From positions 1 through 57,508 of the forward strand of contig NZ_JAENIJ010000028.1 of NCBI RefSeq assembly GCF_016595435.1: a stretch of 57,508 bases of DNA. Reading direction: 5' to 3'. This stretch comes from Luteolibacter pohnpeiensis (GTDB taxonomy: Bacteria; Verrucomicrobiota; Verrucomicrobiia; Verrucomicrobiales; Akkermansiaceae). Under the pieces are notes generated by a model. It saw nothing but the letters and a program-made list of their open reading frames with translations. It was not told where the DNA came from and did no database searches. Shown here piece by piece: positions 34,416 through 43,906 of this stretch; positions within the stretch are counted from its first letter, which is position 1; each line of letters starts with the position of its first letter. A program made the position numbers and the translations under genes.

Positions 34416-37007
34416 ATGTTTTTCAATTATCGAATCGCACCATTGCTGCTTCTGGCGACATCCAGTTATTCCATTGGGGATATTGTTGCACATTTCAGAT
34501 TTGATGAGGCCAACGGAGCTGTAACGGCAGCCAATGCTGTGACTGCCTCGGCTACAGGCTTGATCGGATCGTCGGTAATCACGGGAGAAGAGGGGATCTC
34601 AGGAAAGGCATTTCGCTTTGGAGGGGAGACTTCGACTCAAGATGATATCGTTGATATGGGAAATCCTTTGTTTTTCTCGGCGATCAATGCAAGCGGCTCC
34701 TATACACTTTCAGCCTGGATCAAGACAACCGATACTACGGGCAATCGCAATTGTGTCGTTTTTGCGGGTGATGATTCAGCCTCCAATATTTATGCAGATC
34801 TGGGAGTTGCCGCGGGTCAGGCGGGTTTTCAAGGGGCTGCCACAGCTCGCAACCGGCCTCTAGGCGCAGGCATCGCTCAACAAACGGGAATTTATAGCTC
34901 TCCTGCCGTGCCCACCGTGAACGACGGAAACTGGCATCACCTTTTGATGACCTTTGATACCGTATCTGCATTGCTGCAATTGTATGTGGATGGAGTTTTG
35001 GCAAATACCCAAGAAGGCGCATCTTTGCCAACATTCAACAACTTTGAAGTCGGTCGGCTGGGTCGATCATCGCCAACGGATCCATTTCAGGGCTTGATTG
35101 ATGATGTTCAAGTCTACGATCGTGTATTGTTGCCCTATCAGATCAATTTTATATTCAAAAATCCAGGCATGGAATATATCGAAAAAGACAATGATCATGA
35201 TGGTCTGGATGATTCTTGGGAAATCCTCTACTTCGGTAACATAACATCGCAATCGGGAGCGGATATCGGTCCGGACATGGACGGGGCGACCAATCTACAG
35301 GAGCAAAATGCTGGGTCAGATCCAACTGTTGCGGATACTGACGGTGATCAACTGAACGATGGAGCTGAAATCAACGGCCCACCGACCAGTGATCCGACCA
35401 ATCCAGATACCGATGGAGACGGTTTGACCGATGGTGAAGAGGTAAATCTCTATGGGACAAACCCTAACAGTTCTGACAGTGATGGTGACGGGCTTCCCGA
35501 TGCATGGGAGGTTTTGCATTCTCTTAACCCTAACAGCAGTGCAGGAACAGATGGAAGTGGGGGAGATCCAGATTCAGACGGACTGGTGAACAATGATGAA
35601 TATCACGATGGTGTGGATAGCACCGATCCCAACAATCCAGATACTGATGGAGATGGCTACTCGGATGCGGTGGAAGATCGCTTCGGTTCATGGTATGATG
35701 TGACTTTAACGGGAACGGATCCTTTAAATCCAGATACCGATGGTGATGGATTGTTGGATGGTCAGGAAAATCCGGATATGCCATTCAGCAGAGGGGTTGC
35801 ACCTGGCAGCGATCCAAACGTATTCGATACCGATGGTGACGGATTTGATGATCAAGCCGAATTCGTGGCTGGTTCAGACCCGAGTGATCCAGAATCTTTA
35901 CCGCAAGTGGCCAGAGGATTGGTCGCGCATTATCGATTGGATGATGCCGCCGAGTCCGATATTGCTGTCGATGAATTAGGAAATGAGGCTGGCGTGGTTG
36001 GTGCTGCGATAGTTCGCGGGATTGATGGGATTTCAGGGGGTGCATTTCAATTCAACGATTCGTCCGGGCAGGAGAACATTGTCGATATGGCACAGGCGGC
36101 GTTTCTGGCAGATTTAATCTCCTCGAAAGCCGTGACTTTAACTGCATGGATTCAATCGACAGATGTATCGAGTGGGAGAAATACTATCATTTCCATAGCA
36201 AACAATACGCTGGCTAACAGTTACATTGACATGGGAATTGCCGGTGGGGCTTCTCATGTCGGGGCCTTTAGCAGTCGAATTCGGCCCAATGGGGATACGA
36301 ATATCACGGAGATCTTCAGTGATACCTCAGCCAGTCCTGTTTTTGTGAATGATGGGATGTGGCATCATGTCGCGATGTCAGTGGATTTGGCAAATCATCG
36401 AATCCAAAACTATGTGGATGGGGTTTTGGTCGCAGAAAGCAGTGCGGTGACAGTAGATACGATGCCTGCATTCAACAACTTCGAGATCGGTCGATTGGGG
36501 AGACAATCGCCAACAGATGCTTTCGCAGGAGTGATCGATGACGTTCAGGTCTACAACGAAGCCCTTTCAGCAGATCGCATCGCATCCCTTTATTCGATGC
36601 CCGGGATCACGACGGATGAGGATCACGATCGGTTGGACGATGCATGGGAAATTCAACATTTCGGGAATGTTGCTGCTCAAGATGGTTTCGGAGATCCAGA
36701 TGGTGATGGAATTTTGAATGAGGAAGAAGAAACGCTCGGCAGCGATCCGGGATCTATGGATTCAGTGGTCGTACACCCGGCAATTCGTTCTGTCTCGTTT
36801 TCAAATACTGGTGATTTCGTGATCCATTATTCAGGTATGCCAAACACTACCTATCAGGTTTCGAATTCGCGTGATTTGGTGGAATTTGTTGGTCTGGATC
36901 CCGAGGTTTTATCGACAACAGATAGTTCTGGAGAAGGAGTTGTTGCGGTGCCCGCGAGTCAACTTCCACCGAATGTCGGTTTTTTCAGACTTGAAGAGGT
37001 GGATTGA
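34416..37007 (+). CDS. Large secreted protein with two LamG domains and Ca-binding thrombospondin type 3 repeats
   Basis: The 863-residue protein has a signal peptide (MFFNYRIAPLLLLATSSYSIG), LamG domain 1 (about 22-250), a run of Asp-rich type 3 repeats (about 255-500; DSDGDGLPDAWEVLHSLNP, NPDTDGDGYSDAVEDRFG), LamG domain 2 (about 510-730), one more short repeat (DHDRLDDAWEIQHFGN; GDPDGDGILNEEEETLGSDP), and a C-terminal beta module ending FFRLEEVD. The acidic repeats bind calcium and form rigid stalks. LamG domain 1 is very similar to the preceding protein (FNNFEVGRLGRSSPTDPFQG). It lacks PEP-CTERM, so it may be released or held differently. The role is probably glycan binding or adhesion. 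Confidence 0.87.
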   Translation: MFFNYRIAPLLLLATSSYSIGDIVAHFRFDEANGAVTAANAVTASATGLIGSSVITGEEGISGKAFRFGGETSTQDDIVDMGNPLFFSAINASGSYTLSAWIKTTDTTGNRNCVVFAGDDSASNIYADLGVAAGQAGFQGAATARNRPLGAGIAQQTGIYSSPAVPTVNDGNWHHLLMTFDTVSALLQLYVDGVLANTQEGASLPTFNNFEVGRLGRSSPTDPFQGLIDDVQVYDRVLLPYQINFIFKNPGMEYIEKDNDHDGLDDSWEILYFGNITSQSGADIGPDMDGATNLQEQNAGSDPTVADTDGDQLNDGAEINGPPTSDPTNPDTDGDGLTDGEEVNLYGTNPNSSDSDGDGLPDAWEVLHSLNPNSSAGTDGSGGDPDSDGLVNNDEYHDGVDSTDPNNPDTDGDGYSDAVEDRFGSWYDVTLTGTDPLNPDTDGDGLLDGQENPDMPFSRGVAPGSDPNVFDTDGDGFDDQAEFVAGSDPSDPESLPQVARGLVAHYRLDDAAESDIAVDELGNEAGVVGAAIVRGIDGISGGAFQFNDSSGQENIVDMAQAAFLADLISSKAVTLTAWIQSTDVSSGRNTIISIANNTLANSYIDMGIAGGASHVGAFSSRIRPNGDTNITEIFSDTSASPVFVNDGMWHHVAMSVDLANHRIQNYVDGVLVAESSAVTVDTMPAFNNFEIGRLGRQSPTDAFAGVIDDVQVYNEALSADRIASLYSMPGITTDEDHDRLDDAWEIQHFGNVAAQDGFGDPDGDGILNEEEETLGSDPGSMDSVVVHPAIRSVSFSNTGDFVIHYSGMPNTTYQVSNSRDLVEFVGLDPEVLSTTDSSGEGVVAVPASQLPPNVGFFRLEEVD

Positions 37008-37039
37008 GCTTCGTCGATTTTACTCGATTTCATTACAGC

Positions 37040-37078
37040 AAAAAGCCGGTTGGGTAATTCAGCTCCAACCGGCTTTTT
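37040..37078. terminator. Strong bidirectional terminator between convergent genes
   Basis: AAAAAGCCGGTTGG (37040-37053) pairs perfectly with CCAACCGGCTTTTT (37065-37078) around an 11-base loop. The A-run and T-run at the two ends let it terminate both the LamG gene and the convergent sulfatase gene, which ends 16 bases further on. Confidence 0.92.
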
Positions 37079-37094
37079 CATGAATCGATATGTC

Positions 37095-38480
37095 CTAATC
37101 TTGCGAGAGTAGTTTCGGATGACCGTAAACAGTTTGTTTGTCTCCTTGCTGTTCCATCCACGATTTCAGGTCTGCGCGCATCGCCTCTAGACGATCTGCA
37201 CAATCAGGATTATCGGCCAAGTTGTGTTGTTCAAGCGGGTCTGTTGCCAGATCGTAGAGTTCTTCCTTGGGACGTTGCTGATATCTTTTCACTTTCATCG
37301 CTGCGTCAGCATTGGTTTTCGCTTTTTTAACCCAGCTATTCCAGTAGGGGATGCCCAATTTATCTTTGAGGGTTACATGGCTATTGAATTCAAACTCGGG
37401 ATGAAGATTCAGGATATACTTCCAACGGGCATCCCGCACGCAACGTGATGGGTAAACGTTAAAATCACCATCACCACTATGAGTGGCGTAGATTTTATCA
37501 CGATGGGTCGTGGTTTTTCCTTCCAGAACATCAGCAAAGGATTCTCCATCGATATCCTTTGGCGGAGTGCCACCAGCAACATCGACCAGTGTCGGTAATA
37601 CATCAATCAGGGAAACCATCGCGTCGCTATGCGATGCCGGTTTGACGTGACCCGGCCAGACGGCGAGTAACGGCGTGCGTAATCCATTATCATAAAGGCA
37701 CCACTTGCCGAATGGCCACTGGGCGCCCTGATCGCTGAATTGCATGAAAAATAAGTCTTCCCCGAACTTCTCCTGGGCCAGGTCATACACTTCGCCAAGT
37801 TCATCATCCATTCGCTTTACCGCTGCGTAGTAGCTCGCACGGGCATTTCGTGTCACAGGTGTGTCCACGTGATTTGCTGGAATGGTAATTTCTGCAGGAT
37901 TATAATCCTCGTGTTTTTGCGGCCATGGGACATGCGGCCAGTTGGTTCCGACAAACAGGCAAAGTGGCTTGTCGCTTTTCCGGTCGCGCAGCCAATCCAA
38001 TGCAGCGGGAATGGCGATGTCTTCGTGGAACTTGTTGTGCTCACTCAGATCGAATCCATAATCCTTGGTTTGAACGTAGTGGCCTACTTTTCCAAAGGCG
38101 ACGACTTCGTAGCCAAGTTCTTGCAGATAGGCTGGAAGCTTCTTAATTTCTGGGCGTGGTGCGGCATGGTTGGGTTCGGCACCATTTTTTGCAGGCATCA
38201 ATCCTGTTAGAATCGCCGCGCGGCTTGGTGCGCAGCTTGGTGACGCTGCGAATGCATCCTCAAAGGTCATGCCTGCGGCTGCCACGCGAGCCATATTGGG
38301 TGTTGCTAGATCTTTTGATCCATACACTGAGGAATCTGTTAGCGTATGGTCATCTGAGATGAAAATTACCATGTTAGGCAGCTTGGTGGCCTCCGCATGG
38401 AGAAAGCTGTTTCCAACCAGTGCCAGGATGCACAGATTGACTGCGCTTTTCCTTAGAATTCCGAAATTCAATGGTCTCAT
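37095..38480 (-). CDS. Secreted sulfatase (type I, formylglycine-dependent)
   Basis: The protein is a sulfatase of about 460 residues with a signal peptide (SAVNLCILALVGNSFLHAEA). NMVIFISDDHTLTDSSVYG supplies the metal-binding Asp pair. SPSCAPSRAAILTG holds the C-x-P-S-R motif whose Cys becomes formylglycine. Further motifs are VGHYVQTKDYG, FVGTNWPHVPWP, and FSDQGAQWPFGKW. It removes sulfate esters or N-sulfate from glycans in the periplasm or outside the cell; the substrate cannot be read from sequence. Met codons at 38480 and 38510 are both possible starts. The adjacent GH43 gene and the LamG proteins suggest a polysaccharide-degrading locus. No anaerobic maturase or FGE is in the window. 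Confidence 0.9.
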   Translation of the reverse strand: MRPLNFGILRKSAVNLCILALVGNSFLHAEATKLPNMVIFISDDHTLTDSSVYGSKDLATPNMARVAAAGMTFEDAFAASPSCAPSRAAILTGLMPAKNGAEPNHAAPRPEIKKLPAYLQELGYEVVAFGKVGHYVQTKDYGFDLSEHNKFHEDIAIPAALDWLRDRKSDKPLCLFVGTNWPHVPWPQKHEDYNPAEITIPANHVDTPVTRNARASYYAAVKRMDDELGEVYDLAQEKFGEDLFFMQFSDQGAQWPFGKWCLYDNGLRTPLLAVWPGHVKPASHSDAMVSLIDVLPTLVDVAGGTPPKDIDGESFADVLEGKTTTHRDKIYATHSGDGDFNVYPSRCVRDARWKYILNLHPEFEFNSHVTLKDKLGIPYWNSWVKKAKTNADAAMKVKRYQQRPKEELYDLATDPLEQHNLADNPDCADRLEAMRADLKSWMEQQGDKQTVYGHPKLLSQD

Positions 38481-38640
38481 TCGATTTGTTTGTTTTCGAG
38501 ATCGCTTCATTGCTGAAATAGGTGTCGTCAAAAAGTCAGTTGTTCTCAAGCCAACGCATCATGGCCTTACCTTGATGAAGAGGTTCGGCAATGATGCGAA
38601 TTTACGCTGATTTTCGCGCTGATCTTACGGCGACATATTT

Positions 38641-39612
38641 CTAACGAATCGGTGCTGCTGCAGGTCCTTCGTCGTTTGGAATCACTTTTTTGATCGTGCC
38701 GTCCTTCTCAAAAGTCACTGGCTGGATGGCTGTCTGGCGGATTCCTTCGAGTGGTCCTTCTGGCTTCGTTGATGGCCAGTAGTGGTAGGCGATATACCAT
38801 TGTCCAGTGGATGGGTTTTTAAAAAACGAATGGTGACCGGGGCCTTTGTGAGTGCCATCGGAATTCAGGATCGCTCCTTTGTATTCCCAAGGTCCGGTAG
38901 GTGATTTTGAAATCGCATAATGCACCGAGTAGTTAGGAAGATTCCAGCCACCGTGACTGTACGACAGATAGTAGGTTCCGTCGATTTCGTGCATGAATGC
39001 ACCTTCGGTAAACTCTGGTGGGGTATCGACTTTGATTTCTTCACCGAGTTCGATCAAGTTCGGCTTCAGCTTCCAAACGCGGAGTTTTGCTCCACTACTA
39101 CCGCCGGCGTAGAAATAGGCGGTGCCATCCTTGTCCTGGAACACCATCGGATCAATCGCTTCGAATCCATTGCCTCCTGTTAATAGCGGCTTGCCACTGT
39201 CTTTGAATTGGCCAGCGGGACTGTCTGCCACGGCAACTCCGATTCGGCTTGGCGCAGGGTTCTGTGGCCCCACTGAATAATAGAAATAATACTTTCCGTC
39301 TTTCTCGGTGATCCCAGGTGCCCATAGCCAGTGATCCGGCGCGCCATCATCCTTGATCCATGAAATGTCTTCAATTTTCAGTATAGGCCCATGTTCCTCC
39401 CAATGGACCAGATCCTTGGATGAGTATGCCATGAAATCGAATGCATGAAACTGTGCCTTCGCATCGGTTGTGTGAGTCGGATAGCCCCAGTATTTCCCAT
39501 CAAACACCGTGACGTGCGGGTCTGCACCCAGAAATACAGGATTCGCCAGTGATGCGGTTGTTAGGCACGCTGGTAACAAGAGGAAGAAGATACGACTTAA
39601 GTTGGGTTTCAT
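38641..39612 (-). CDS. Secreted glycoside hydrolase family 43 protein
   Basis: The 323-residue protein has a signal peptide (MKPNLSRIFFLLLPACLTTASLA) and a five-bladed beta-propeller of the GH43 type. Candidate catalytic residues are the Asp in FLGADPHVTVFDGKYW (base), the Asp in FEAIDPMVFQD (pKa modulator) and the Glu in PEFTEGAFMHEIDG (acid). Other propeller motifs are HWLWAPGITEKDGKYYFYYS and GPGHHSFFKN. GH43 enzymes act on arabinans, xylans or galactans, and the specificity is not clear here. It is transcribed with the same polarity as the sulfatase but 160 bases upstream of it. Confidence 0.88.
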   Translation of the reverse strand: MKPNLSRIFFLLLPACLTTASLANPVFLGADPHVTVFDGKYWGYPTHTTDAKAQFHAFDFMAYSSKDLVHWEEHGPILKIEDISWIKDDGAPDHWLWAPGITEKDGKYYFYYSVGPQNPAPSRIGVAVADSPAGQFKDSGKPLLTGGNGFEAIDPMVFQDKDGTAYFYAGGSSGAKLRVWKLKPNLIELGEEIKVDTPPEFTEGAFMHEIDGTYYLSYSHGGWNLPNYSVHYAISKSPTGPWEYKGAILNSDGTHKGPGHHSFFKNPSTGQWYIAYHYWPSTKPEGPLEGIRQTAIQPVTFEKDGTIKKVIPNDEGPAAAPIR

Positions 39613-39765
39613 CAAAGTTGAGATTAGGGTGAATTTCTACTCTGTTACAAGGGTATACATCAATTGATTTGATCGATGGATTTGTTTGGATTTTTCCGAT
39701 TTCTTTTGAAACGAAAGCTAGCCCGGTTGGTTTTATCTATTCACGCGGCTGCGTGATCCTTGCTT

Positions 39766-41196
39766 ATGGCCATTATAGACACATTTTTGAAGTTAATGCT
39801 TGAAAGGCGTGCTGAGAAACTGGTGCTGGTTTCCGAACAGACGCCATTTCTTTTGCGAGGAGGTGAGCATGTCGAGCTTTCCATGCCATCCTTGCCCGAT
39901 GAGATGATGCGTCGGCTCGCAAATGAAATGCGCGAAGGTGATTCGGCTGACAAAGGAACTTATCTAGCAAGTGATGGTGATTTGTTCGGGTACCGTATTT
40001 CAGAGGGAAATCCTGGCTGGCGAATTGAAATGTTCATGGCTGGAAATGAATCTCTCAATCCACGCCAGCATCAGGATTCCGTGAAACTCCAGCCTGCCGC
40101 AGATGAGCACGATTTCGAGGCTTCGCGTTCCACTGCTCCTGATCCTGAACTGCTAGCCTTGTTAGATCACGCTCTGTTAAAAAATGCCTCGGATTTGTTT
40201 ATCTCATCCGGCAAGCCCCCGCGGATTCGATTAAATGGCAAGATTGTCGCCCTGAACGAAAGCTCACCTCATGCTAAACAGATTTTAGATCTTTTGCCGG
40301 ATGATGAGGCGCACCATGAGTTGACAAAATCCGGGAGTGTGGATTTCTCCGCTAGCTGGAAAATGCCAGATGGACCACACCGGATACGCATCAATGTTTT
40401 TCAACATCTCGATGGAGTTGCAGCGGCATTGCGACCGATCCGCCGCAAAATTCCTTTGTTGTCAGAACTTTCCTTGCCGGAGAATCTTCACCAATTAGCG
40501 ACGTTTTCAGACGGTTTGGTCTTGGTGACCGGAGTCGCCGGTTCGGGGAAATCGACCACGTTAGCGGCATTGGTTGATTATCTGAATCGCACTCGATCCA
40601 AACACATCATCACGATTGAAGATCCCGTGGAGTATGAGCATCGTGAGATCCAATGTTTGATTCATCAACGTGAGGTTGGTCGAAATGTCGACAGTTTCGC
40701 CGGAGGTTTGCGGGCCGCGTTACGAGAGAGTCCTGATGTGATTTTGTTAGGAGAACTGCGGGATCTGGATACCATTTCCGCGGCATTGACGGCTGCCGAA
40801 ACGGGGCATCTCGTTTTGGCGACGCTACACGCCGGAGGTGCATCAACCGCGGTGAACCGCATTGTCGATGTTTTTCCCGGGCACCAACAAACCCACATCA
40901 GGATGCAGTTGTCTTTGTCACTTCGAGCCGTTTTATCGCAGCGTTTGTTGCCTTCCAGGACGGGTGGACTGGTTCCTGCCATTGAAAAATTGCTCGTTAC
41001 CCCTGCAGTCGCGAATGGCATCCGCGAGGGGCATGATCATTTCATGAGGAATGCGATGTTGGCTGGTACTGATTCGGGCATGATCACCCTGGAACGCTCA
41101 CTCGCGACCTTGGTGCGGGATCGTCTGATTGATCGTGAAGTTGCTCTACGAACGGCTGTTGACCCTCAATTATTACAACATCTGTTGAACAGTTGA
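39766..41196 (+). CDS. PilT-like twitching ATPase with an extra N-terminal domain
   Basis: The 476-residue protein carries a PilT core from about 126: DHALLKNASDLFISSGKPP, Walker A GVAGSGKST (about 255), ITIEDPVEYEH (Asp box), Walker B VILLGELRDLDT, the His box HLVLATLHAGG, and a C-terminal IREGHDHFMRNAMLAGTDSG like the pilus-retraction family. PilT is normally about 345 residues. The extra first 100 residues look like a degenerate copy of the PilT N-terminal domain. The ATPase probably powers type IV pilus retraction at the inner membrane. No other pilus gene is in the window. The start is the ATG at 39766 rather than the upstream TTG. Confidence 0.87.
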   Translation: MAIIDTFLKLMLERRAEKLVLVSEQTPFLLRGGEHVELSMPSLPDEMMRRLANEMREGDSADKGTYLASDGDLFGYRISEGNPGWRIEMFMAGNESLNPRQHQDSVKLQPAADEHDFEASRSTAPDPELLALLDHALLKNASDLFISSGKPPRIRLNGKIVALNESSPHAKQILDLLPDDEAHHELTKSGSVDFSASWKMPDGPHRIRINVFQHLDGVAAALRPIRRKIPLLSELSLPENLHQLATFSDGLVLVTGVAGSGKSTTLAALVDYLNRTRSKHIITIEDPVEYEHREIQCLIHQREVGRNVDSFAGGLRAALRESPDVILLGELRDLDTISAALTAAETGHLVLATLHAGGASTAVNRIVDVFPGHQQTHIRMQLSLSLRAVLSQRLLPSRTGGLVPAIEKLLVTPAVANGIREGHDHFMRNAMLAGTDSGMITLERSLATLVRDRLIDREVALRTAVDPQLLQHLLNS

Positions 41197-41229
41197 GATG
41201 CTGGATATCGAGCCGGTTTTGTTGCCATA

Positions 41230-42252
41230 TCACGCAACCGGTAAGAATTCGAGTTCCATGTAAGCACCGGTTGCATTGGCATCTGTCACAAATTGTGGGA
41301 TGCCATTCATCACATCAAGAGCGGCTCGATGAGTGTGGCCCGCGAAGACTCCTAGTAAATTGCTGCACGAAAATACTTCTCGATGGAAATCCATTGTGAC
41401 TTTGGTGTGACCGCCTTCGCGCCATTTTTGACGCCGCTCCAGCTGATAGCTATGATCATTCTTTGCACCCCACTCTGGATTTCCACAGCCGTAATCCAGA
41501 TCCCTTCCAGGTGCGTAAAGCGGGATATGAACAAATAACACCAAGGGGGCACCTGTGGCGACTTGCTTGCGGAAAAATTCCAATTGTTCCGGCAGGATTT
41601 CGTAGGTTGAATTGTCAATGGAGATGATACGTGTCCCGTTCAATTCACGAACCGACATCAGCCGACCATCGTTCTGATAGAAAGGAGCCAATCGCTGATC
41701 GATCCATTTTGCTCGCAGCGAATCAGCTGAGCCTTCCATTCCTTCATAATGCCAATCGTGGTTACCTGCGGTATAGAACCATGGCAGGCCCGTTTCCTGG
41801 ATTCTGGCCATCGCCCATTCGATGGCGGCTTCCGAGGGGAAACTTACGATGTCACCGACCAATGCAACGAGGTCGGCTTGTTGTGCTTTGGCTTTCTGAA
41901 GTGCTTCTTTCAACCCCTCTTCCGGATTGGTGGTTTTGCCTGTCTGGAAATGCTTGGTCTGGTTGTATGCCTTTGCCATTCTCGCGCTGAACTCGCGATA
42001 TTTCTCGCCGCGTTCATCATCGCGGAACAGATGGGTGTCCGCGATCATCAGAATTTTGAACGGCTTCCTGATGTGCGGTGAGTAGATGTGAACCCGGTTT
42101 TTGTCTTGGGAAAATGAGCCGGATGTTGATGGTGTCGCACTTGATGGAGCAGTTACTTCGTCAGAATTTGCCGCATTTGCTGAGATTGCCAATGCACCTG
42201 AAATCATTGCCGCACGTCCCATGAATCCGCGCCGGTCCATCGATTTTTTCAT
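41230..42252 (-). CDS. Tat-exported calcineurin-like metallophosphoesterase
   Basis: The 340-residue protein begins with a twin-arginine signal, MDRRGFMGRAAMISGALAIS, ending ANA. The metallophosphoesterase motifs are in order: KILMIADTHLF (D-x-H), LVALVGDIVSFPSE (GD), FYTAGNHDWHYE (GNHD/E), LFVHIPLYAPGRD (H), and FAGHTHRAALD (GHxH). These bind two metal ions and hydrolyse phosphoesters outside the cytoplasm. The substrate is unknown. It is convergent with the PilT-like gene, 33 bases apart. Confidence 0.9.
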   Translation of the reverse strand: MKKSMDRRGFMGRAAMISGALAISANAANSDEVTAPSSATPSTSGSFSQDKNRVHIYSPHIRKPFKILMIADTHLFRDDERGEKYREFSARMAKAYNQTKHFQTGKTTNPEEGLKEALQKAKAQQADLVALVGDIVSFPSEAAIEWAMARIQETGLPWFYTAGNHDWHYEGMEGSADSLRAKWIDQRLAPFYQNDGRLMSVRELNGTRIISIDNSTYEILPEQLEFFRKQVATGAPLVLFVHIPLYAPGRDLDYGCGNPEWGAKNDHSYQLERRQKWREGGHTKVTMDFHREVFSCSNLLGVFAGHTHRAALDVMNGIPQFVTDANATGAYMELEFLPVA

Positions 42253-42430
42253 GTCTCAACCAGCCAATTACCCAGGCGGCTGTCAAACCTTGAAGGCGAA
42301 ATTCGATGATGTTGGGCGGGCGTGATCGAGTTGCTGACCCGTGCCAATACGAAGTCGATTCTTTCAATTATATCATCTACGATCTATTTCTGAATTGATC
42401 GCTCAAGCCAATTCAGATATTAGGCAAGAG

Positions 42431-43855
42431 ATGTTTTTTCATGATCGATCTACGACGATTTCATTAGCGATTCTTTTCCGTTTTCGCTCATGGATTGCGA
42501 TTGGTTTTGCCATCCATGCTGCTCCCATTTTTGCGCAAGGTAATCCTGCTGTGATTTTCACAGGTGAGGGGACTAGCTATGACCGCGGCAGTGTCTCCGG
42601 TCTCTACGCTATACCCGAATCAGAAATCTCTCCTAGATATGCCGCGATGAATGAGGTCCAGGCGGAAGGTGGAAAGTGGAGCGGTGCATGGCTGGAAGTC
42701 ACCGGACCGGCAGGGAAGTCGATAGTTCAGGTGATTGATATCGCACCTTCCCTTGGCGAAGGGGATCTCGATATGGGGCCTATAGCTTTCAGTGAAGTCA
42801 CTGGAAATAGTGAAGGTCGATATCCCATCACCTGGCATTGGATATCCGCACCCGGTGACATCGGGCCGATTCATTTCTATTCTCAATCGAGTAACCCCTA
42901 TTACCTGAAGTTGCAGGCGGCGAATATCGTCAATCCAGTCGAAAAAATGGAGATTCTCGTGAACGGCGTCTATACGGACATGCCGGTGACGACGGATCAC
43001 TTTTTCGTTTATAGCGGGAACTTGATCGCTGAGCCTTTCACCATTCGGGTGACCGACATTATCGGGAATCAGGTGGTTTCTTCTGGGCTGACCATCAGTG
43101 ATACTGCTGGGGGGCAGAATGGCAGTGGCAATTTTCCCGCAGTTGAAGAGTCTGCGATTTCACTGGAACGCCCAGCTGGAACGGTCATTTCGAATGATGG
43201 TGGATATGCTTTGGGCTATTCCATGGATGGTGCTGCACTAGCTGTAGATTTTATCATTCGGAATACAGGAACTGCGGATTTGTCAGGATTGGCGGTGACG
43301 ATTGATGGAACCAACGCAGCGGATTTTTCGATCACTGCGAATCCTGCCTCCAGTTTGGCGAGCACTGCAACTACGAGCTTTACCATATCTTTCGCAACCA
43401 CCCAGCCAAGCGCCCGTTCCTGTGTTCTTCATATTACGACGAACGAAGGAAAATCAATCGATCTGGAGCTCAACGGCACTGGAATCTCTTCCACATCGGA
43501 CAGTGACTCGGATGGGATGAATGATGCTGCGGAGGTGAAGCTGGCAGACTTTGGCTTCGACTGGAAAGTGAATCAGAGCGACCTGGTGGCGAAGTATTAT
43601 CGGAACGCTTCAAGTGCAGGGCTGTATTCGGCCGATCAGGTGCACGCCATGCAGGTCGGCACTCCATTGATTCAGCGCAATTCTACGGATGGGACATTTA
43701 CCTTGAAGATTGCTCTGAAGAAATCGACGGACCTGACGTCGTTTTTACCCTTGCTGCTGAAGCCTGAGGAAACTTCCGTCAACGGGTCGGGAGAAATCGA
43801 GCTACAGTTTTCTTCGCAAGATGATGCCGCATTTTTCCGCGTGGAAGCTCAGTAG
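42431..43855 (+). CDS. Secreted protein with choice-of-anchor D (ASPM-SPD2-hydin-like) domain
   Basis: The preferred ATG at 42431 follows AGAG and yields 474 residues with a signal peptide ending HAAPIFAQ; a GTG 30 codons upstream is less likely. The first half has no domain I recognise (AIPESEISPRYAAMNEVQAE; YPITWHWISAPGDIGPIHFYSQ). About residues 245-350 form a choice-of-anchor D Ig-like domain (IIRNTGTADLSGLAVTIDGTN; SFTISFATTQPSARSCVLHI; LELNGTG). An acidic DSDSDGMNDAAEVKLADFG repeat follows, and the C-terminus ends AFFRVEAQ, similar to the end of the large LamG protein. It is probably a cell-surface or released protein of unknown role. Confidence 0.7.
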   Translation: MFFHDRSTTISLAILFRFRSWIAIGFAIHAAPIFAQGNPAVIFTGEGTSYDRGSVSGLYAIPESEISPRYAAMNEVQAEGGKWSGAWLEVTGPAGKSIVQVIDIAPSLGEGDLDMGPIAFSEVTGNSEGRYPITWHWISAPGDIGPIHFYSQSSNPYYLKLQAANIVNPVEKMEILVNGVYTDMPVTTDHFFVYSGNLIAEPFTIRVTDIIGNQVVSSGLTISDTAGGQNGSGNFPAVEESAISLERPAGTVISNDGGYALGYSMDGAALAVDFIIRNTGTADLSGLAVTIDGTNAADFSITANPASSLASTATTSFTISFATTQPSARSCVLHITTNEGKSIDLELNGTGISSTSDSDSDGMNDAAEVKLADFGFDWKVNQSDLVAKYYRNASSAGLYSADQVHAMQVGTPLIQRNSTDGTFTLKIALKKSTDLTSFLPLLLKPEETSVNGSGEIELQFSSQDDAAFFRVEAQ

Positions 43856-43906
43856 GGACTCGGCTTCGCAAGCTGGAAAATGGCGGCATCCTCTGAAGAT
43901 AATCGA

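Noticed and set aside
35160..35910. Asp-rich DNA repeats resembling a tandem repeat or CRISPR-like array
   Set aside because: The repeats encode imperfect calcium-binding thrombospondin type 3 units in one continuous reading frame, with no constant spacer or repeat length.
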